DNA from: UBA5109 sp038148755
GTDB taxonomy: Bacteria > Pseudomonadota > Gammaproteobacteria > Pseudomonadales > Pseudohongiellaceae
NCBI GenBank assembly: GCA_038148755.1
Contig: JAYQWA010000001.1
Coordinates: forward strand, 186,001-250,000
Reading direction: 5' to 3'
Length of the DNA stretch: 64,000 nucleotides
Below are positions 34,614 to 43,949 of this stretch, piece after piece. The position numbers and the translations under genes were made by a program. Numbering within the stretch: the first letter of the stretch is position 1; each line of letters begins with the position of its first letter. The notes under the pieces are model-generated. The model was not told the DNA's origin, searched no databases, and saw nothing but the letters and a program-made list of their open reading frames with translations.

Positions 34614-35003
34614 GTGAGTAAAACACCTGAAGATTTATATTATGCAGCTAGCCATGAATGGCTGAAATTGGGCGATGACGGAATTGCCACGGTGGGTATC
34701 AGTGACTTTGCACAGTCTGAGTTGGGCGATGTAGTCTATGTTGAATTGCCTGAAGTTGGTTCTGATGTGAACGCAAAAGATGAAGTGAGTGTCGTGGAGT
34801 CTGTAAAAACAGCTTCAGACATATATTCGCCGGTAAGCGGTGAAATAGTCGCTGTTAATGACAGCCTGGATGATAGTCCCGAATCGGTAAATAGCGGGCC
34901 CTATGATGAAGGCTGGTTGTTTAAAATCAAATTAAATAATGAAGCTGAGCTGGATGAGTTGCTTAGTGCTGAAGATTACATAGAAAATTGTGAGAATTCT
35001 TAA
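34614..35003 (+). CDS. gcvH: Glycine cleavage system H protein
   Basis: GcvH carries the aminomethyl group on a lipoyl arm between the P, T and L proteins of glycine cleavage. The 129-residue protein has the lipoylation site ESVKTASD (Lys near residue 65) and the surrounding beta-barrel HEWLKL, GDVVYVELPEVG, SPVSGEI. The start is GTG at 34614, after GAGGAAATAAAA. gcvT and gcvP are not adjacent, so this gene is separate from the rest of the system in this window. Confidence 0.94.
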   Translation: MSKTPEDLYYAASHEWLKLGDDGIATVGISDFAQSELGDVVYVELPEVGSDVNAKDEVSVVESVKTASDIYSPVSGEIVAVNDSLDDSPESVNSGPYDEGWLFKIKLNNEAELDELLSAEDYIENCENS

Positions 35004-35049
35004 ATTCGCAGATACATGACTCCAGGTTTTAAAACGGAAGCAGAATATC

Positions 35050-35574
35050 GTGGTAGACGCAGACGGATTCAGACCCAATGTCGGCATTATTATTTTTAAT
35101 GATGAAGGCAAGTTATTGTGGGCTAAAAGAGCAGGTCAGGACGCCTGGCAATTCCCGCAGGGCGGCATACAGGAGAACGAGGCACCTGAACTGGCGGCGC
35201 TAAGGGAATTGCATGAAGAAGTTGGTCTTGAGCCGGAAGATGTGGAGATAGTTGCAACCACGGCAAAATGGCTGCCTTACCGGCTACCCAAACAATATAT
35301 TCGACAGAATTCCTACCCGGTCTGCATTGGCCAGAAGCAGAAATGGTTTTTGTTCAGGTTCCTGGGCAATACTGACAAAATAAGATTCGACCATACAAAT
35401 AAGCCTGAGTTTGACCATTGGTGCTGGATTGATTATTGGGATCCTTTGGATCAGGTGATTTCTTTTAAGCGTGAAGTTTACCGGCAGGCTTTAGAGGAAT
35501 TCAGCCAGCCTTTAAGTGAAGCGCTTAATTGGCCGCTGACTAAAATCAGGCAAACAGGCGCTTCTTCACCTTAG
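35050..35574 (+). CDS. rppH: RNA pyrophosphohydrolase
   Basis: RppH removes pyrophosphate from 5'-triphosphate mRNA and so starts decay. The 174-residue Nudix protein starts at GTG 35050 (VDADGFRPNVGIII). It has the Nudix box with G at GGIQENEAPELAALRELHEEVG (outline, near 38-59) containing REL.EE. Downstream is ptsP after 11 bp, as in E. coli and Pseudomonas, so the two are probably cotranscribed. Confidence 0.96.
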   Translation: MVDADGFRPNVGIIIFNDEGKLLWAKRAGQDAWQFPQGGIQENEAPELAALRELHEEVGLEPEDVEIVATTAKWLPYRLPKQYIRQNSYPVCIGQKQKWFLFRFLGNTDKIRFDHTNKPEFDHWCWIDYWDPLDQVISFKREVYRQALEEFSQPLSEALNWPLTKIRQTGASSP

Positions 35575-35585
35575 ACTGAAAAATT

Positions 35586-37853
35586 ATGCTAAACACTTTG
35601 CGCAGCATCATTCAGGAAGTGAATGGGGCCAAAGACCTCAGCGCTAGCCTGGATATCATTACCAGAAGGGTACAGAGTGCGCTTGAAACCAAAGTGTGTT
35701 CAGTTTACCTCCTGGATAAGAACATTGATCGCTACGTGCTGATGGCGTCCATCGGGCTTGATCAGGCAGCTGTAGGTAAAGTAAGCCTGGGGGCAGAAGA
35801 AGGTCTGGTTGGTTTCGTTGCGCTCAGGGCTGAACCCGTCAACCTCGATAATGCCAGCGCCCATCCCCGCTATGTTTACCTGCCGGAAACCAGAGAGGAA
35901 CAATTTGAGTCTTTTCTCGGTGTGCCGATAATTCACCATCAGGAAGTCCTCGGTGTTTTGGTTGTCCAGCAGCAAGAAAAACGCATCTTTGATTCCGAAG
36001 AAGAAGCTTTCTTAATTACATTATCTGCCCAGTTGGCTGGCCTGATTGCTAATGCTGAAGCCAGAGGTGCAATCACCGGCTTTAGCCCTTCCGGCATTAA
36101 AACCATTGATGTCTGTTTTAATGGGGTTCCTGGTGCTCCCGGTGTCGCCATTGCTGAAGCAGTGACGGTATTTCCGCCAGCCGACCTTAGCGTGATTCCC
36201 AAACGCCAATGTAAAGACATCAAAGAAGAAATACGTTTTTTTAATGATTGCCTGAATGCGGTACGGGTTGATATCAGTGAATTAAAACAGAAGATCAAAG
36301 GTCAGCTCAGACCGGAAGAACGCGAGTTGTTCGATGCCTATTTACATATGTTGAGTGACCAGGCCTTGGGCAATGATGTTGTCGCCAAAATCAAAGAGGG
36401 CAACTGGGCACAGGGCGCCTTGGCCAGTGTGGCGATGGAGCATGTCAACAACATGGAAATGATCGGTGATGATTACCTGCGTGAACGTGCTACTGATATA
36501 AAGGATTTATGCAGCCGGGTACTTTTTTATCTACAGGACAAACAGCAGAAAACCATGGTGTACCCCGAGCGTTGTATTCTGGTTTGCGAAGAATTGTCAG
36601 CCGCTATGCTGGCTGAAGTTCCCAAGGAAAGCCTTGCCGGTATTCTTTCAGCTAAAGGTTCAGGTCACTCACATGTTGCCATTCTTGCCAGGGGAATGGG
36701 TATTCCTGCAGTCATGGGAGCGATTGATATTCCGCTTTCAGAGTTTGATGGCAAGCAACTGGTGCTCGATGGTTATAACGGCAAAGTATATGGCAACCCT
36801 TCAGAAGAACTGCTGGCGCGTTTTCAGGAAATGGCAAATGAGCAGGCACAATTGTCAGAAGAGCTGGAAGCCATCAAGGATCTGCCGGCCGAAACGCTGG
36901 ATAATTACCGAGTAGAACTTTGGGTGAATACCGGCATGGTAACTGATTCAGCTACAGCCAAGGAACGTGGCGCGGAAGGTATCGGCCTGTTCAGAACCGA
37001 AGTGCCGTTTCTGTTAAGGGATCGCTTTCCAACCGAAAGGGAGCAGACTGAGATTTATCGGCCTCAGCTCGAGGCCTTTCATCCAAAACAGGTAACCATG
37101 CGAACACTGGATATCGGTGGCGATAAGGCCTTGCCATATTTCAAAATCAATGAAGAAAACCCTTTTCTGGGTTGGCGGGGGATTCGGGTCAGTATGGATC
37201 ATCCGGAGATTTTTATTTCACAGGTGAGGGCCATGATGAAAGCCAGCCAGGGGCTGGATAACTTGCAGATCATGTTGCCTATGATTAGTAATATCGCTCA
37301 GGTTGACTATGCGATCCATCTGATTGACCGGGGGTATTCAGAATTACTGGAAGAGGGTTTAAACATACAGAGACCGGATATTGGCGTGATGGTCGAAGTG
37401 CCTGCCATCGCCTATCAAATGGAGGCTCTGGCCAAGCGTGTGAATTTTATTTCTGTGGGCACTAATGATCTTATTCAATATCTGCTGGCGGTGGATCGAA
37501 ATAATCCGCGGGTGGCGAACCTGTTTTCGGTTTTTCATCCGCCTGTGCTGCAAGTACTTAATGAGATTGCTAAAAATGCTGAAGCCGTTAATTTACGGCA
37601 CAGTGTTTGTGGCGAGATGGCCGGGGATCCGGGTGCTGCAATACTGTTAATGGCGATGGGATACAAGGTTCTGTCGATGAATATTACGGCTTTGGGTAGA
37701 GTAAAATCTGTAATCCGCAATGTGACAATGGAGCAGGCCAGAGTCTTACTTGAAAAAGCCATGCAGGCGGAAAATAGTGAAGCAGTGAAATCCATGATAG
37801 ACATGGAGCTTTATAATGCTGGTGTCGAACGTCTATTACGTTCCGCCAGATAG
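35586..37853 (+). CDS. ptsP: PTS-Ntr phosphoenolpyruvate-protein phosphotransferase (EI-Ntr)
   Basis: PtsP phosphorylates NPr from PEP and starts the nitrogen-related phosphotransfer relay. The 755-residue protein has an N-terminal GAF domain (about 1-165), the EI N-domain with the phospho-His in GSGHSHVAILARGMGIPAVMG (outline, near 360), and the PEP-binding TIM barrel with GIGLFRTEVPFL near 468 and the catalytic Cys in VCGEMAGDP near 676. The GAF domain of related enzymes senses nitrogen metabolites. Operon with rppH; NPr and EIIA-Ntr lie elsewhere. Confidence 0.96.
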   Translation: MLNTLRSIIQEVNGAKDLSASLDIITRRVQSALETKVCSVYLLDKNIDRYVLMASIGLDQAAVGKVSLGAEEGLVGFVALRAEPVNLDNASAHPRYVYLPETREEQFESFLGVPIIHHQEVLGVLVVQQQEKRIFDSEEEAFLITLSAQLAGLIANAEARGAITGFSPSGIKTIDVCFNGVPGAPGVAIAEAVTVFPPADLSVIPKRQCKDIKEEIRFFNDCLNAVRVDISELKQKIKGQLRPEERELFDAYLHMLSDQALGNDVVAKIKEGNWAQGALASVAMEHVNNMEMIGDDYLRERATDIKDLCSRVLFYLQDKQQKTMVYPERCILVCEELSAAMLAEVPKESLAGILSAKGSGHSHVAILARGMGIPAVMGAIDIPLSEFDGKQLVLDGYNGKVYGNPSEELLARFQEMANEQAQLSEELEAIKDLPAETLDNYRVELWVNTGMVTDSATAKERGAEGIGLFRTEVPFLLRDRFPTEREQTEIYRPQLEAFHPKQVTMRTLDIGGDKALPYFKINEENPFLGWRGIRVSMDHPEIFISQVRAMMKASQGLDNLQIMLPMISNIAQVDYAIHLIDRGYSELLEEGLNIQRPDIGVMVEVPAIAYQMEALAKRVNFISVGTNDLIQYLLAVDRNNPRVANLFSVFHPPVLQVLNEIAKNAEAVNLRHSVCGEMAGDPGAAILLMAMGYKVLSMNITALGRVKSVIRNVTMEQARVLLEKAMQAENSEAVKSMIDMELYNAGVERLLRSAR

Positions 37854-37907
37854 CCCTGTCTTTTAAGCTCCATTCCTGAAGTAAAAGCCGTTATACTGCA
37901 ACGCGGT

Positions 37908-38720
37908 ATGCTGCAATATCCTAATATAGATCCCGTCGCAATTTCACTTGGTCCACTCCAGATTCACTGGTACGGAATCATGTATCTGATTGGTTTTGCG
38001 GCGGCCTGGCTGCTGGCCAAAAAACGGGCTGCTGTTAAAAATTCCGGCTGGAATGATGAGCAGGTCAGTGATCTGATTTTTTATGGTGCCATGGGCGTTG
38101 TTATCGGCGGCCGCGTTGGTTACATGCTGTTCTATAATTTTTCTGCTTTGCTGGGCGATCCGCTTTCATTATTTTATGTCTGGCAAGGCGGTATGTCTTT
38201 TCATGGTGGCTTTCTTGGCGTGGTACTGGCGGTATATCTGTTTAGCCGCAAAACACAAAAACCGGTATTTAAAGTGCTGGATTTTAGTGCGCCACTGGTA
38301 CCGATAGGATTGGCTGCAGGCAGGTTGGGAAATTTTATCGGTGCTGAACTTTATGGACGGGTGACAGAAGTGCCATGGGGGATGATATTCCCGACCGACC
38401 CTCTGGCACTGGTTAGGCATCCTTCCCAACTTTATCAGGCTGGTCTGGAAGGTTTAACATTGTTTATTATTCTCTGGTTGTATTCAGCAAAACCAAAACC
38501 AGCTTTTGCGGTAAGCGGGATGTTTTGTCTTGGTTATGGGTTGTTCCGCAGCTTTGTGGAATTTTTCAGAGAGCCTGATGATGGAATTTTTGTCGCCTTT
38601 GACTGGTTAACCAGAGGGCAACTTTTATCATTACCAATGATAGTGGCAGGCCTGGTGATATTAACGCTTGCCTATAAAAATAATTTTTTTGAGACAAAAA
38701 ATAACAGGGTAAAAACATAA
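37908..38720 (+). CDS. lgt: Phosphatidylglycerol-prolipoprotein diacylglyceryl transferase
   Basis: Lgt adds diacylglycerol to the lipobox Cys of prolipoproteins. The 270-residue membrane protein has seven predicted helices. It carries the essential His in MSFHGGFLG near residue 103, the Lgt signature GRLGNFIGAELYGRV near 141-155, and a later Arg in YGLFRSFVEFFREPD near 207-221. It lies between ptsP and thyA, the same order as in many gammaproteobacteria. Confidence 0.97.
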   Translation: MLQYPNIDPVAISLGPLQIHWYGIMYLIGFAAAWLLAKKRAAVKNSGWNDEQVSDLIFYGAMGVVIGGRVGYMLFYNFSALLGDPLSLFYVWQGGMSFHGGFLGVVLAVYLFSRKTQKPVFKVLDFSAPLVPIGLAAGRLGNFIGAELYGRVTEVPWGMIFPTDPLALVRHPSQLYQAGLEGLTLFIILWLYSAKPKPAFAVSGMFCLGYGLFRSFVEFFREPDDGIFVAFDWLTRGQLLSLPMIVAGLVILTLAYKNNFFETKNNRVKT

Positions 38721-38769
38721 AACCTTGCGTTGGCGTGCGACAAGGTATTTTTAATAAAGAGGTTATAGG

Positions 38770-39603
38770 ATGAAGGTCTATTTGGATTTGTTAAAAGATA
38801 TTCTGGAAAACGGCCAGGAAAAAAAAGACAGAACAGGTACGGGGACGACCTCTGTATTTGGCCGACAGATCAGACATAATTTAAATGAAGGCTTTCCCCT
38901 TCTGACAACTAAAAAATTACACTTTAAAAGTATCGCCAATGAACTTATCTGGTTTTTAAAAGGTGATACCAATACACAATGGCTAAAAGAAAACGGTGTC
39001 AGTATCTGGGATGAATGGGCTACTGAAAACGGCGACCTGGGCCCGATTTATGGAAAACAATGGACGGCATGGCCAACCAAAACTGGGGCAACGATTAACC
39101 AGATAGATTATGTCGTTAAAACGCTGAAAGAAAATCCGGACAGCAGACGTATACTCTTTCATGGCTGGAATGTTGAATATTTACCTGATGAAACTGTGAC
39201 GCCACAGGATAATGCCAGAAGCGGAAGAATGGCCTTACCACCTTGCCATCTTTTGTATCAGTTTTATGTGGCGCAGGGTAAGTTATCGTCCCAGCTCTAT
39301 ATTCGTAGCTCAGACAGTTTCCTGGGATTGCCCTATAATATTGCAAGTCTTGCTTTGCTTACACATATGCTTGGACAGCAGTGCGATCTGGAGCCACATG
39401 AAGTCGTTGTCAGTTTTGGTGATTTGCACATCTACAGTAATCATGAAGAGCAAGTCGCAACACAACTGCAAAGGGAACCGGGAACTTTACCCGAACTGAA
39501 AATTCTCAGAAAACCGGCAAGCATATACGATTATAAATTCGAAGATTTTGAAATCGTAAATTATGATGCTCTCCCCAATATCAAGGCCCCGGTGGCAGTT
39601 TAA
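38770..39603 (+). CDS. thyA: Thymidylate synthase
   Basis: ThyA converts dUMP to dTMP with methylenetetrahydrofolate as carbon donor and reductant. The 277-residue enzyme has DRTGTGTTSVFG near residues 20-31, the catalytic Cys in PPCHLLYQFY near 161, and the nucleotide-binding RSSDSFLGLPYNIASLA near 178-194. It is slightly longer than the E. coli enzyme because of an insertion of about 13 residues before the catalytic loop. Its stop overlaps the start of folA, the next enzyme in folate recycling. Confidence 0.97.
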   Translation: MKVYLDLLKDILENGQEKKDRTGTGTTSVFGRQIRHNLNEGFPLLTTKKLHFKSIANELIWFLKGDTNTQWLKENGVSIWDEWATENGDLGPIYGKQWTAWPTKTGATINQIDYVVKTLKENPDSRRILFHGWNVEYLPDETVTPQDNARSGRMALPPCHLLYQFYVAQGKLSSQLYIRSSDSFLGLPYNIASLALLTHMLGQQCDLEPHEVVVSFGDLHIYSNHEEQVATQLQREPGTLPELKILRKPASIYDYKFEDFEIVNYDALPNIKAPVAV

Positions 39604-40109
39604 TGAAACTGGCGCTTATCGTTGCCATGGCAAAAAATCATGTCATTGGTATCAATAACAATTTACCCTGGCATCTCAGTGAAGACCTGAAATATTTCAA
39701 ACGTGTCACCATGGGCAAGCCAATTATTATGGGACGCAAAACTTTTGAATCCATTGGGAAACCTTTGCCGGGTCGCACCAATATTGTCGTTACCCGTAAT
39801 GCGAATTATCAGGTTGAAGGCGTTAAAGTGGTTCACAGTTTAAAAGCCGCGATGGAACTTTGCGAGTCGATAGCTGTTATTGATGGCTGTGAAGAAGCCA
39901 TGGTGATCGGTGGTGCAGAGTTGTATCAACAAGCCCTGCCATTAGCTGACTATTTGTATCTCACCGAAGTGCATGCAGAAGTCGAAGGTGATGCCTTCTT
40001 TCCGGAATTTGATCGCAGTGACTGGCAGGAGATTGCCAGAGAAAATTTTCGGGCAGTTGAGCCTAATCCTTACAACTACAGTTTTACGGTGCTGGAAAAA
40101 ATACAGTAA
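39603..40109 (+). CDS. folA: Dihydrofolate reductase
   Basis: FolA reduces dihydrofolate, regenerating the tetrahydrofolate used by ThyA. The 168-residue enzyme has the substrate loop VIGINNNLPWHLSEDLKYFK (outline, near 14-33), the NADPH-binding GRKTFESIGKPLPGR near 43-57 and the VIGGAELYQQALPLAD element near 102. It starts within the thyA stop (TAATG overlap), which indicates translational coupling. It converges on the GDT1-like gene. Confidence 0.96.
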   Translation: MKLALIVAMAKNHVIGINNNLPWHLSEDLKYFKRVTMGKPIIMGRKTFESIGKPLPGRTNIVVTRNANYQVEGVKVVHSLKAAMELCESIAVIDGCEEAMVIGGAELYQQALPLADYLYLTEVHAEVEGDAFFPEFDRSDWQEIARENFRAVEPNPYNYSFTVLEKIQ

Positions 40110-40112
40110 AAC

Positions 40113-40385
40113 CTAGGCACGGTATAAGGTAAAAGCACCGATCAGAATAAAACCCACACCCGCAATATAGTGCAGATACTTCTCATTAATATAGTTTGAT
40201 AACAGGCTGCCGGCCAGTACGCCAAGAGCTGATGCCACAATTAAGGCTGCTGAGGCTGCAATAAATACCATGTATTTGCTGACGTCTTTATCGCTGGCAA
40301 AAAGCATGGTCGCGAGCTGGGTTTTATCGCCCAACTCTGCGATAAAAACGGTAGCAAAGACGGTCAGAAATATTTTCCAGTCCAT
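40113..40385 (-). CDS. TMEM165/GDT1 (UPF0016) membrane transporter, single-domain form
   Basis: The 90-residue protein has three predicted membrane helices and one ELGDKTQ motif near residue 17. GDT1/UPF0016 proteins export Mn2+ or exchange Ca2+ and usually carry two such motifs in a double-length chain of about 190-200 residues. This is a half-size, single-repeat version and would have to form a homodimer to make a complete transport path. It lies 38 bp downstream of ilvD on the same strand. Confidence 0.85.
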   Translation of the reverse strand: MDWKIFLTVFATVFIAELGDKTQLATMLFASDKDVSKYMVFIAASAALIVASALGVLAGSLLSNYINEKYLHYIAGVGFILIGAFTLYRA

Positions 40386-40423
40386 AGTTATTCAATCCAA
40401 ATTTTTACATCAGCTTTATGTAA

Positions 40424-42277
40424 TTAATCATAAAGCTGATCAACATTGCGCACCGCGCCCTTATCGGCACTCGTGGTCAACGCAGCATAAGCTCTTAATG
40501 CGGATGTAATTTTACGCGGACGTTTTTCTATTGGCTGCCAGGCTGTTTTGCCGCGGGCATTCATATCTTCACGGCGTTGTTCCATCTCTTTGTCACTGAT
40601 GGCCAGATTTATTGTGCGATTTGGAATATCTATTTCAATAGTATCGCCTTCATTGACCAGGCCGATTTCCCCACCTTCAGCTGCTTCAGGTGACGCATGT
40701 CCGATAGATAAGCCGGAAGTGCCGCCAGAGAAACGACCATCCGTTAACAAGGCGCAGTCTTTGCCCAGGCCTTTGGATTTAAGGTACGAGGTCGGATACA
40801 GCATTTCCTGCATGCCGGGGCCGCCCTTGGGTCCTTCGTAACGGATAACAACTACATCACCAGCAACAATGTCGCCGTTCAGAATAGCTTCGACTGAAGC
40901 TTCCTGACTTTCAAAAACCCGCGCACGACCTGAAAAAGTCAGGATGCTTTCATCAACACCCGCAGTTTTTACAATACAGCCATTGCGTGTAATATTGCCG
41001 TATAGCACAGCCAGGCCGCCCTCTTTACTGTAAGCATGCTCTATGTCTCTGATGCAGCCATTTTCACGATCATCATCGAGACTGTCCCAGCGTGTTGATT
41101 GACTGAATGCCGTTTGGGTAGGCACACCCGCAGGGCCAGCACGATAAAATTCCTGGATTTCTGCGCTGGGCTGATTCTTGATATCCCATTTTGACAAGGC
41201 TTCTGTTACGGAAGCGCTGTGAATTGTCGGAATGTCAGAATTTAATAAACCGGCACGGTTTAAAGCACCAAGGATGGCCATGATGCCACCGGCACGGTGA
41301 ACATCTTCCATGTGGTACTTGTTGGTTGAAGGTGCCACTTTGCACAGTTGCGGTACTTTTCTGGAAAGGCGATCAATGTCATCCAACGTGAAATTTAATT
41401 CTGCTTCCTGTGCAGCAGCCAATAAATGCAAAATTGTGTTGGTAGAGCCGCCCATGGCGATATCCAGACACATGGCATTTTCAAAAGCCTGAAAATTGGC
41501 AATCTCTCTTGGCAAAACAGAATAGTCGTCTTTTTCATAATGGCGCTTGGCCAGATCAACAATCAGTCGTCCTGCTTCCAGAAATAATCGTTCTCGATCC
41601 GCATGTGTCGCCAGCGTAGAACCATTACCAGGTAAAGCCAGACCCAAGGCTTCAGTCAGACAGTTCATGGAATTGGCAGTAAACATGCCGGAACAGGAGC
41701 CGCAGGTTGGACAGGCTGAGCGTTCATACTCCAGTGCATCTTCGTCACTTACTCTGTCATCAGCGGCAGCAACCATGGCATCAATTAAATCCAGTTTGAT
41801 GACTTCGCCGGCCAGTTTGGTCTTGCCGGCTTCCATGGGTCCGCCGGAAACAAAGACCACCGGAATGTTTAGACGCAGTGCTGCCATCAACATGCCCGGT
41901 GTGATTTTGTCACAGTTGGAAATACAGACCATGGCGTCTGCACAATGCGCATTGACCATGTATTCAATGGAATCCGCAATGATTTCACGTGAAGGCAGAC
42001 TGTAGAGCATGCCGTCATGCCCCATCGCAATGCCATCATCAACAGCAATCGTATTGAATTCTTTGGCGACTCCGCCAGCTTTTTCAATTTCACGGGCGAC
42101 CAGTTGCCCCAGATCTTTCAAATGAACATGCCCTGGCACAAACTGGGTAAAGGAGTTTGCGATGGCAATGATGGGTTTATCAAAATCATCATTTTTCATG
42201 CCGGTGGCGCGCCATAAAGCACGGGCTCCAGCCATGTTGCGGCCTTTGGTTGAGGTGTGTGATCTATATTTAGGCAT
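40424..42277 (-). CDS. ilvD: Dihydroxy-acid dehydratase
   Basis: IlvD catalyses the third step of branched-chain amino-acid synthesis and uses an iron-sulfur cluster. The 617-residue protein has the first cluster Cys in CISNCDKITPGM near residue 122, the second motif CPTCGSCSGMFTANSMNCL (outline) near 192-210, and the C-terminal GRFSGGTSG near 518. The length is standard. It stands upstream of the GDT1-like gene and behind the interspersed repeat that separates it from argA. Confidence 0.97.
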   Translation of the reverse strand: MPKYRSHTSTKGRNMAGARALWRATGMKNDDFDKPIIAIANSFTQFVPGHVHLKDLGQLVAREIEKAGGVAKEFNTIAVDDGIAMGHDGMLYSLPSREIIADSIEYMVNAHCADAMVCISNCDKITPGMLMAALRLNIPVVFVSGGPMEAGKTKLAGEVIKLDLIDAMVAAADDRVSDEDALEYERSACPTCGSCSGMFTANSMNCLTEALGLALPGNGSTLATHADRERLFLEAGRLIVDLAKRHYEKDDYSVLPREIANFQAFENAMCLDIAMGGSTNTILHLLAAAQEAELNFTLDDIDRLSRKVPQLCKVAPSTNKYHMEDVHRAGGIMAILGALNRAGLLNSDIPTIHSASVTEALSKWDIKNQPSAEIQEFYRAGPAGVPTQTAFSQSTRWDSLDDDRENGCIRDIEHAYSKEGGLAVLYGNITRNGCIVKTAGVDESILTFSGRARVFESQEASVEAILNGDIVAGDVVVIRYEGPKGGPGMQEMLYPTSYLKSKGLGKDCALLTDGRFSGGTSGLSIGHASPEAAEGGEIGLVNEGDTIEIDIPNRTINLAISDKEMEQRREDMNARGKTAWQPIEKRPRKITSALRAYAALTTSADKGAVRNVDQLYD

Positions 42278-42291
42278 AAGTCTTCTCGTTT

Positions 42292-42421
42292 TGTTGAAAG
42301 CTACTGCGCTTGCTCATACTGCGTTAAAAATGGTCTCAATATGCTCATTTACTGGAAATGTAAATTCCGCCATTTCGACAATTTTTGTCTTGTCTGAGCT
42401 GCGCTCGTAACGTTTTCAACA
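42292..42421. repeat. Interspersed palindromic repeat, copy 2
   Basis: A ~130-bp element has near-terminal inverted repeats TGTTGAAA / TTTTCAACA and inner GCTCA / TGAGC pairs. It shares CTGCGTTAAAAAT (42319-42331) and ATGCTCATTTACTG (42341-42354) with the element at 29402-29522. It occupies the gap between argA and ilvD. It carries no reading frame of note. Confidence 0.72.
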
Positions 42422-42479
42422 GTTTTATTTTTAAAATTAATTTATGAGTTTAAATAAGCTCTGTTTTATTTCTGTAAAT

Positions 42480-43823
42480 TTAAATTATTTTTTCCAGAAT
42501 TTTTGAGTTTCTCTGATAGTTATAAAGACTTTTCTTTTCCATGGGCAAGGAGTCTATAGAACCTTCTGTAAAGCCTTTTTCCAGAAACCAGTGTGGCGAT
42601 TTTGTGGTTAGGACAAACAGTTTTTTTATACCTAGCTTTTTGGCATTTTCTTCCATGTATTCGAAAATAACTTTGCCGCAACTATTGTTACGATAATCAC
42701 TATGAGTTGCCACACATGCCAGTTCGGCAGATTGGTCCTCATGAGGATACAAGGCCGCACAGGCAATGATAACGCCTTCACGTTCAATTACCGTAAAATG
42801 ATTAATCTCGGCTTCAAGTTTTTCGCGTGAACGGTGCACCAGCGTGCCTTCCTGTTCAAGCGGCAGGATCAGTTCCATGATGCCTCCGATATCCTCAATA
42901 CTGGCAGCCCGCGTTTGCTCATACTGCTCCTGGGTAATCAGCGTACCTACACCGTCGCGTGTAAACAGCTCGGTCAGTAAAGCGCCATCATCAACATAGG
43001 AAATAACCTGAGAACGTGTAACTGTTGCAAGACAGGCTTTGACACTGAGTTCCAGGTTTTTCAGCGACTCACCGGCACCGCCTTGCTTAATTTTTTCGTG
43101 GATCAGTTTTTGTGCCTGTTCAGCGCTTAATTTATTGATAGCGCTGCCTTCCTTATCCAGAATCCCAGCTTCCTTACTGTAGATAAGTAACTTGTCAGCT
43201 TTTAGTGCAATAGCTGTTTCTGCTGCAATTTCTTCAGCGGTCAGGTTAAAAACTTCTCCCGTCGCTGAGTAACCAAGATTGGAAAGCAAGACGATATTAT
43301 TGTTAGCCAGCTGAGCAAGAATGGCTTCGGTGTTAACTTTTCGGATTTCACCAGTATGGGCATAGTCGATACCATTTTGCACGCCATAAGGTTTGGCAAT
43401 AACAAAATTTCCGCTACAAATGGTAATGTCGGCACCGTGCATGGGCGAGTTTATCAACCCCATTGAAAAGGTCGCTTCAATGTCGGTGCGCATTTGCCCG
43501 ACTACCTTTTTGATATGGTTCAGGCTCTCTACATCGGTTACGCGTAATTGTCTGTGCAGTTTGCCGTTTGGCTCCTGCTGCAAAGGTGCTTGCAGGCCTG
43601 CTTCCTTCAGCGCCCGGTCAATTTGCGGCCGGGCGCCATGAACAAGCACCAGTTTGACACCAAGACTGTTCAGTAGCGTAATGTCGTGCGCAATATTGTG
43701 GAAATTCTCATGAGCAATGGCTTCTCCAGGCAATAGAATAACGAAAACCTTCTTCCTGTATGCATTGATATAGGGAGAGGAATGCCTGAACCATGACACA
43801 TATTGTTTGCTATCTGTGGACAC
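42480..43823 (-). CDS. argA: Amino-acid N-acetyltransferase (N-acetylglutamate synthase)
   Basis: ArgA acetylates glutamate as the first step of arginine synthesis. The 447-residue protein joins an amino-acid-kinase-like domain (about 20-285, FRHSSPYINAYRKKVFVILLPGEA in outline) that binds feedback arginine to a C-terminal GNAT domain (about 295-447, with ELACVATHSDYRN and GCGK-like acetyl-CoA loop). I take GTG at 43823 because AAGGG stands 8 nt upstream; a TTG at 43847 is possible. argE lies some 5 kb away in this window. Confidence 0.93.
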   Translation of the reverse strand: MSTDSKQYVSWFRHSSPYINAYRKKVFVILLPGEAIAHENFHNIAHDITLLNSLGVKLVLVHGARPQIDRALKEAGLQAPLQQEPNGKLHRQLRVTDVESLNHIKKVVGQMRTDIEATFSMGLINSPMHGADITICSGNFVIAKPYGVQNGIDYAHTGEIRKVNTEAILAQLANNNIVLLSNLGYSATGEVFNLTAEEIAAETAIALKADKLLIYSKEAGILDKEGSAINKLSAEQAQKLIHEKIKQGGAGESLKNLELSVKACLATVTRSQVISYVDDGALLTELFTRDGVGTLITQEQYEQTRAASIEDIGGIMELILPLEQEGTLVHRSREKLEAEINHFTVIEREGVIIACAALYPHEDQSAELACVATHSDYRNNSCGKVIFEYMEENAKKLGIKKLFVLTTKSPHWFLEKGFTEGSIDSLPMEKKSLYNYQRNSKILEKII

Positions 43824-43949
43824 TGTATTTGCCCTTAGTCTGCTCAAATTGCCTAAATCGTAAAAGGGCGGCTATTCTACAGGAAAAGCAGGAAAATTCT
43901 CCAATACTTCTGATACTTAGCGCGGTTTGATGGTATAAAACAGCTTGCT

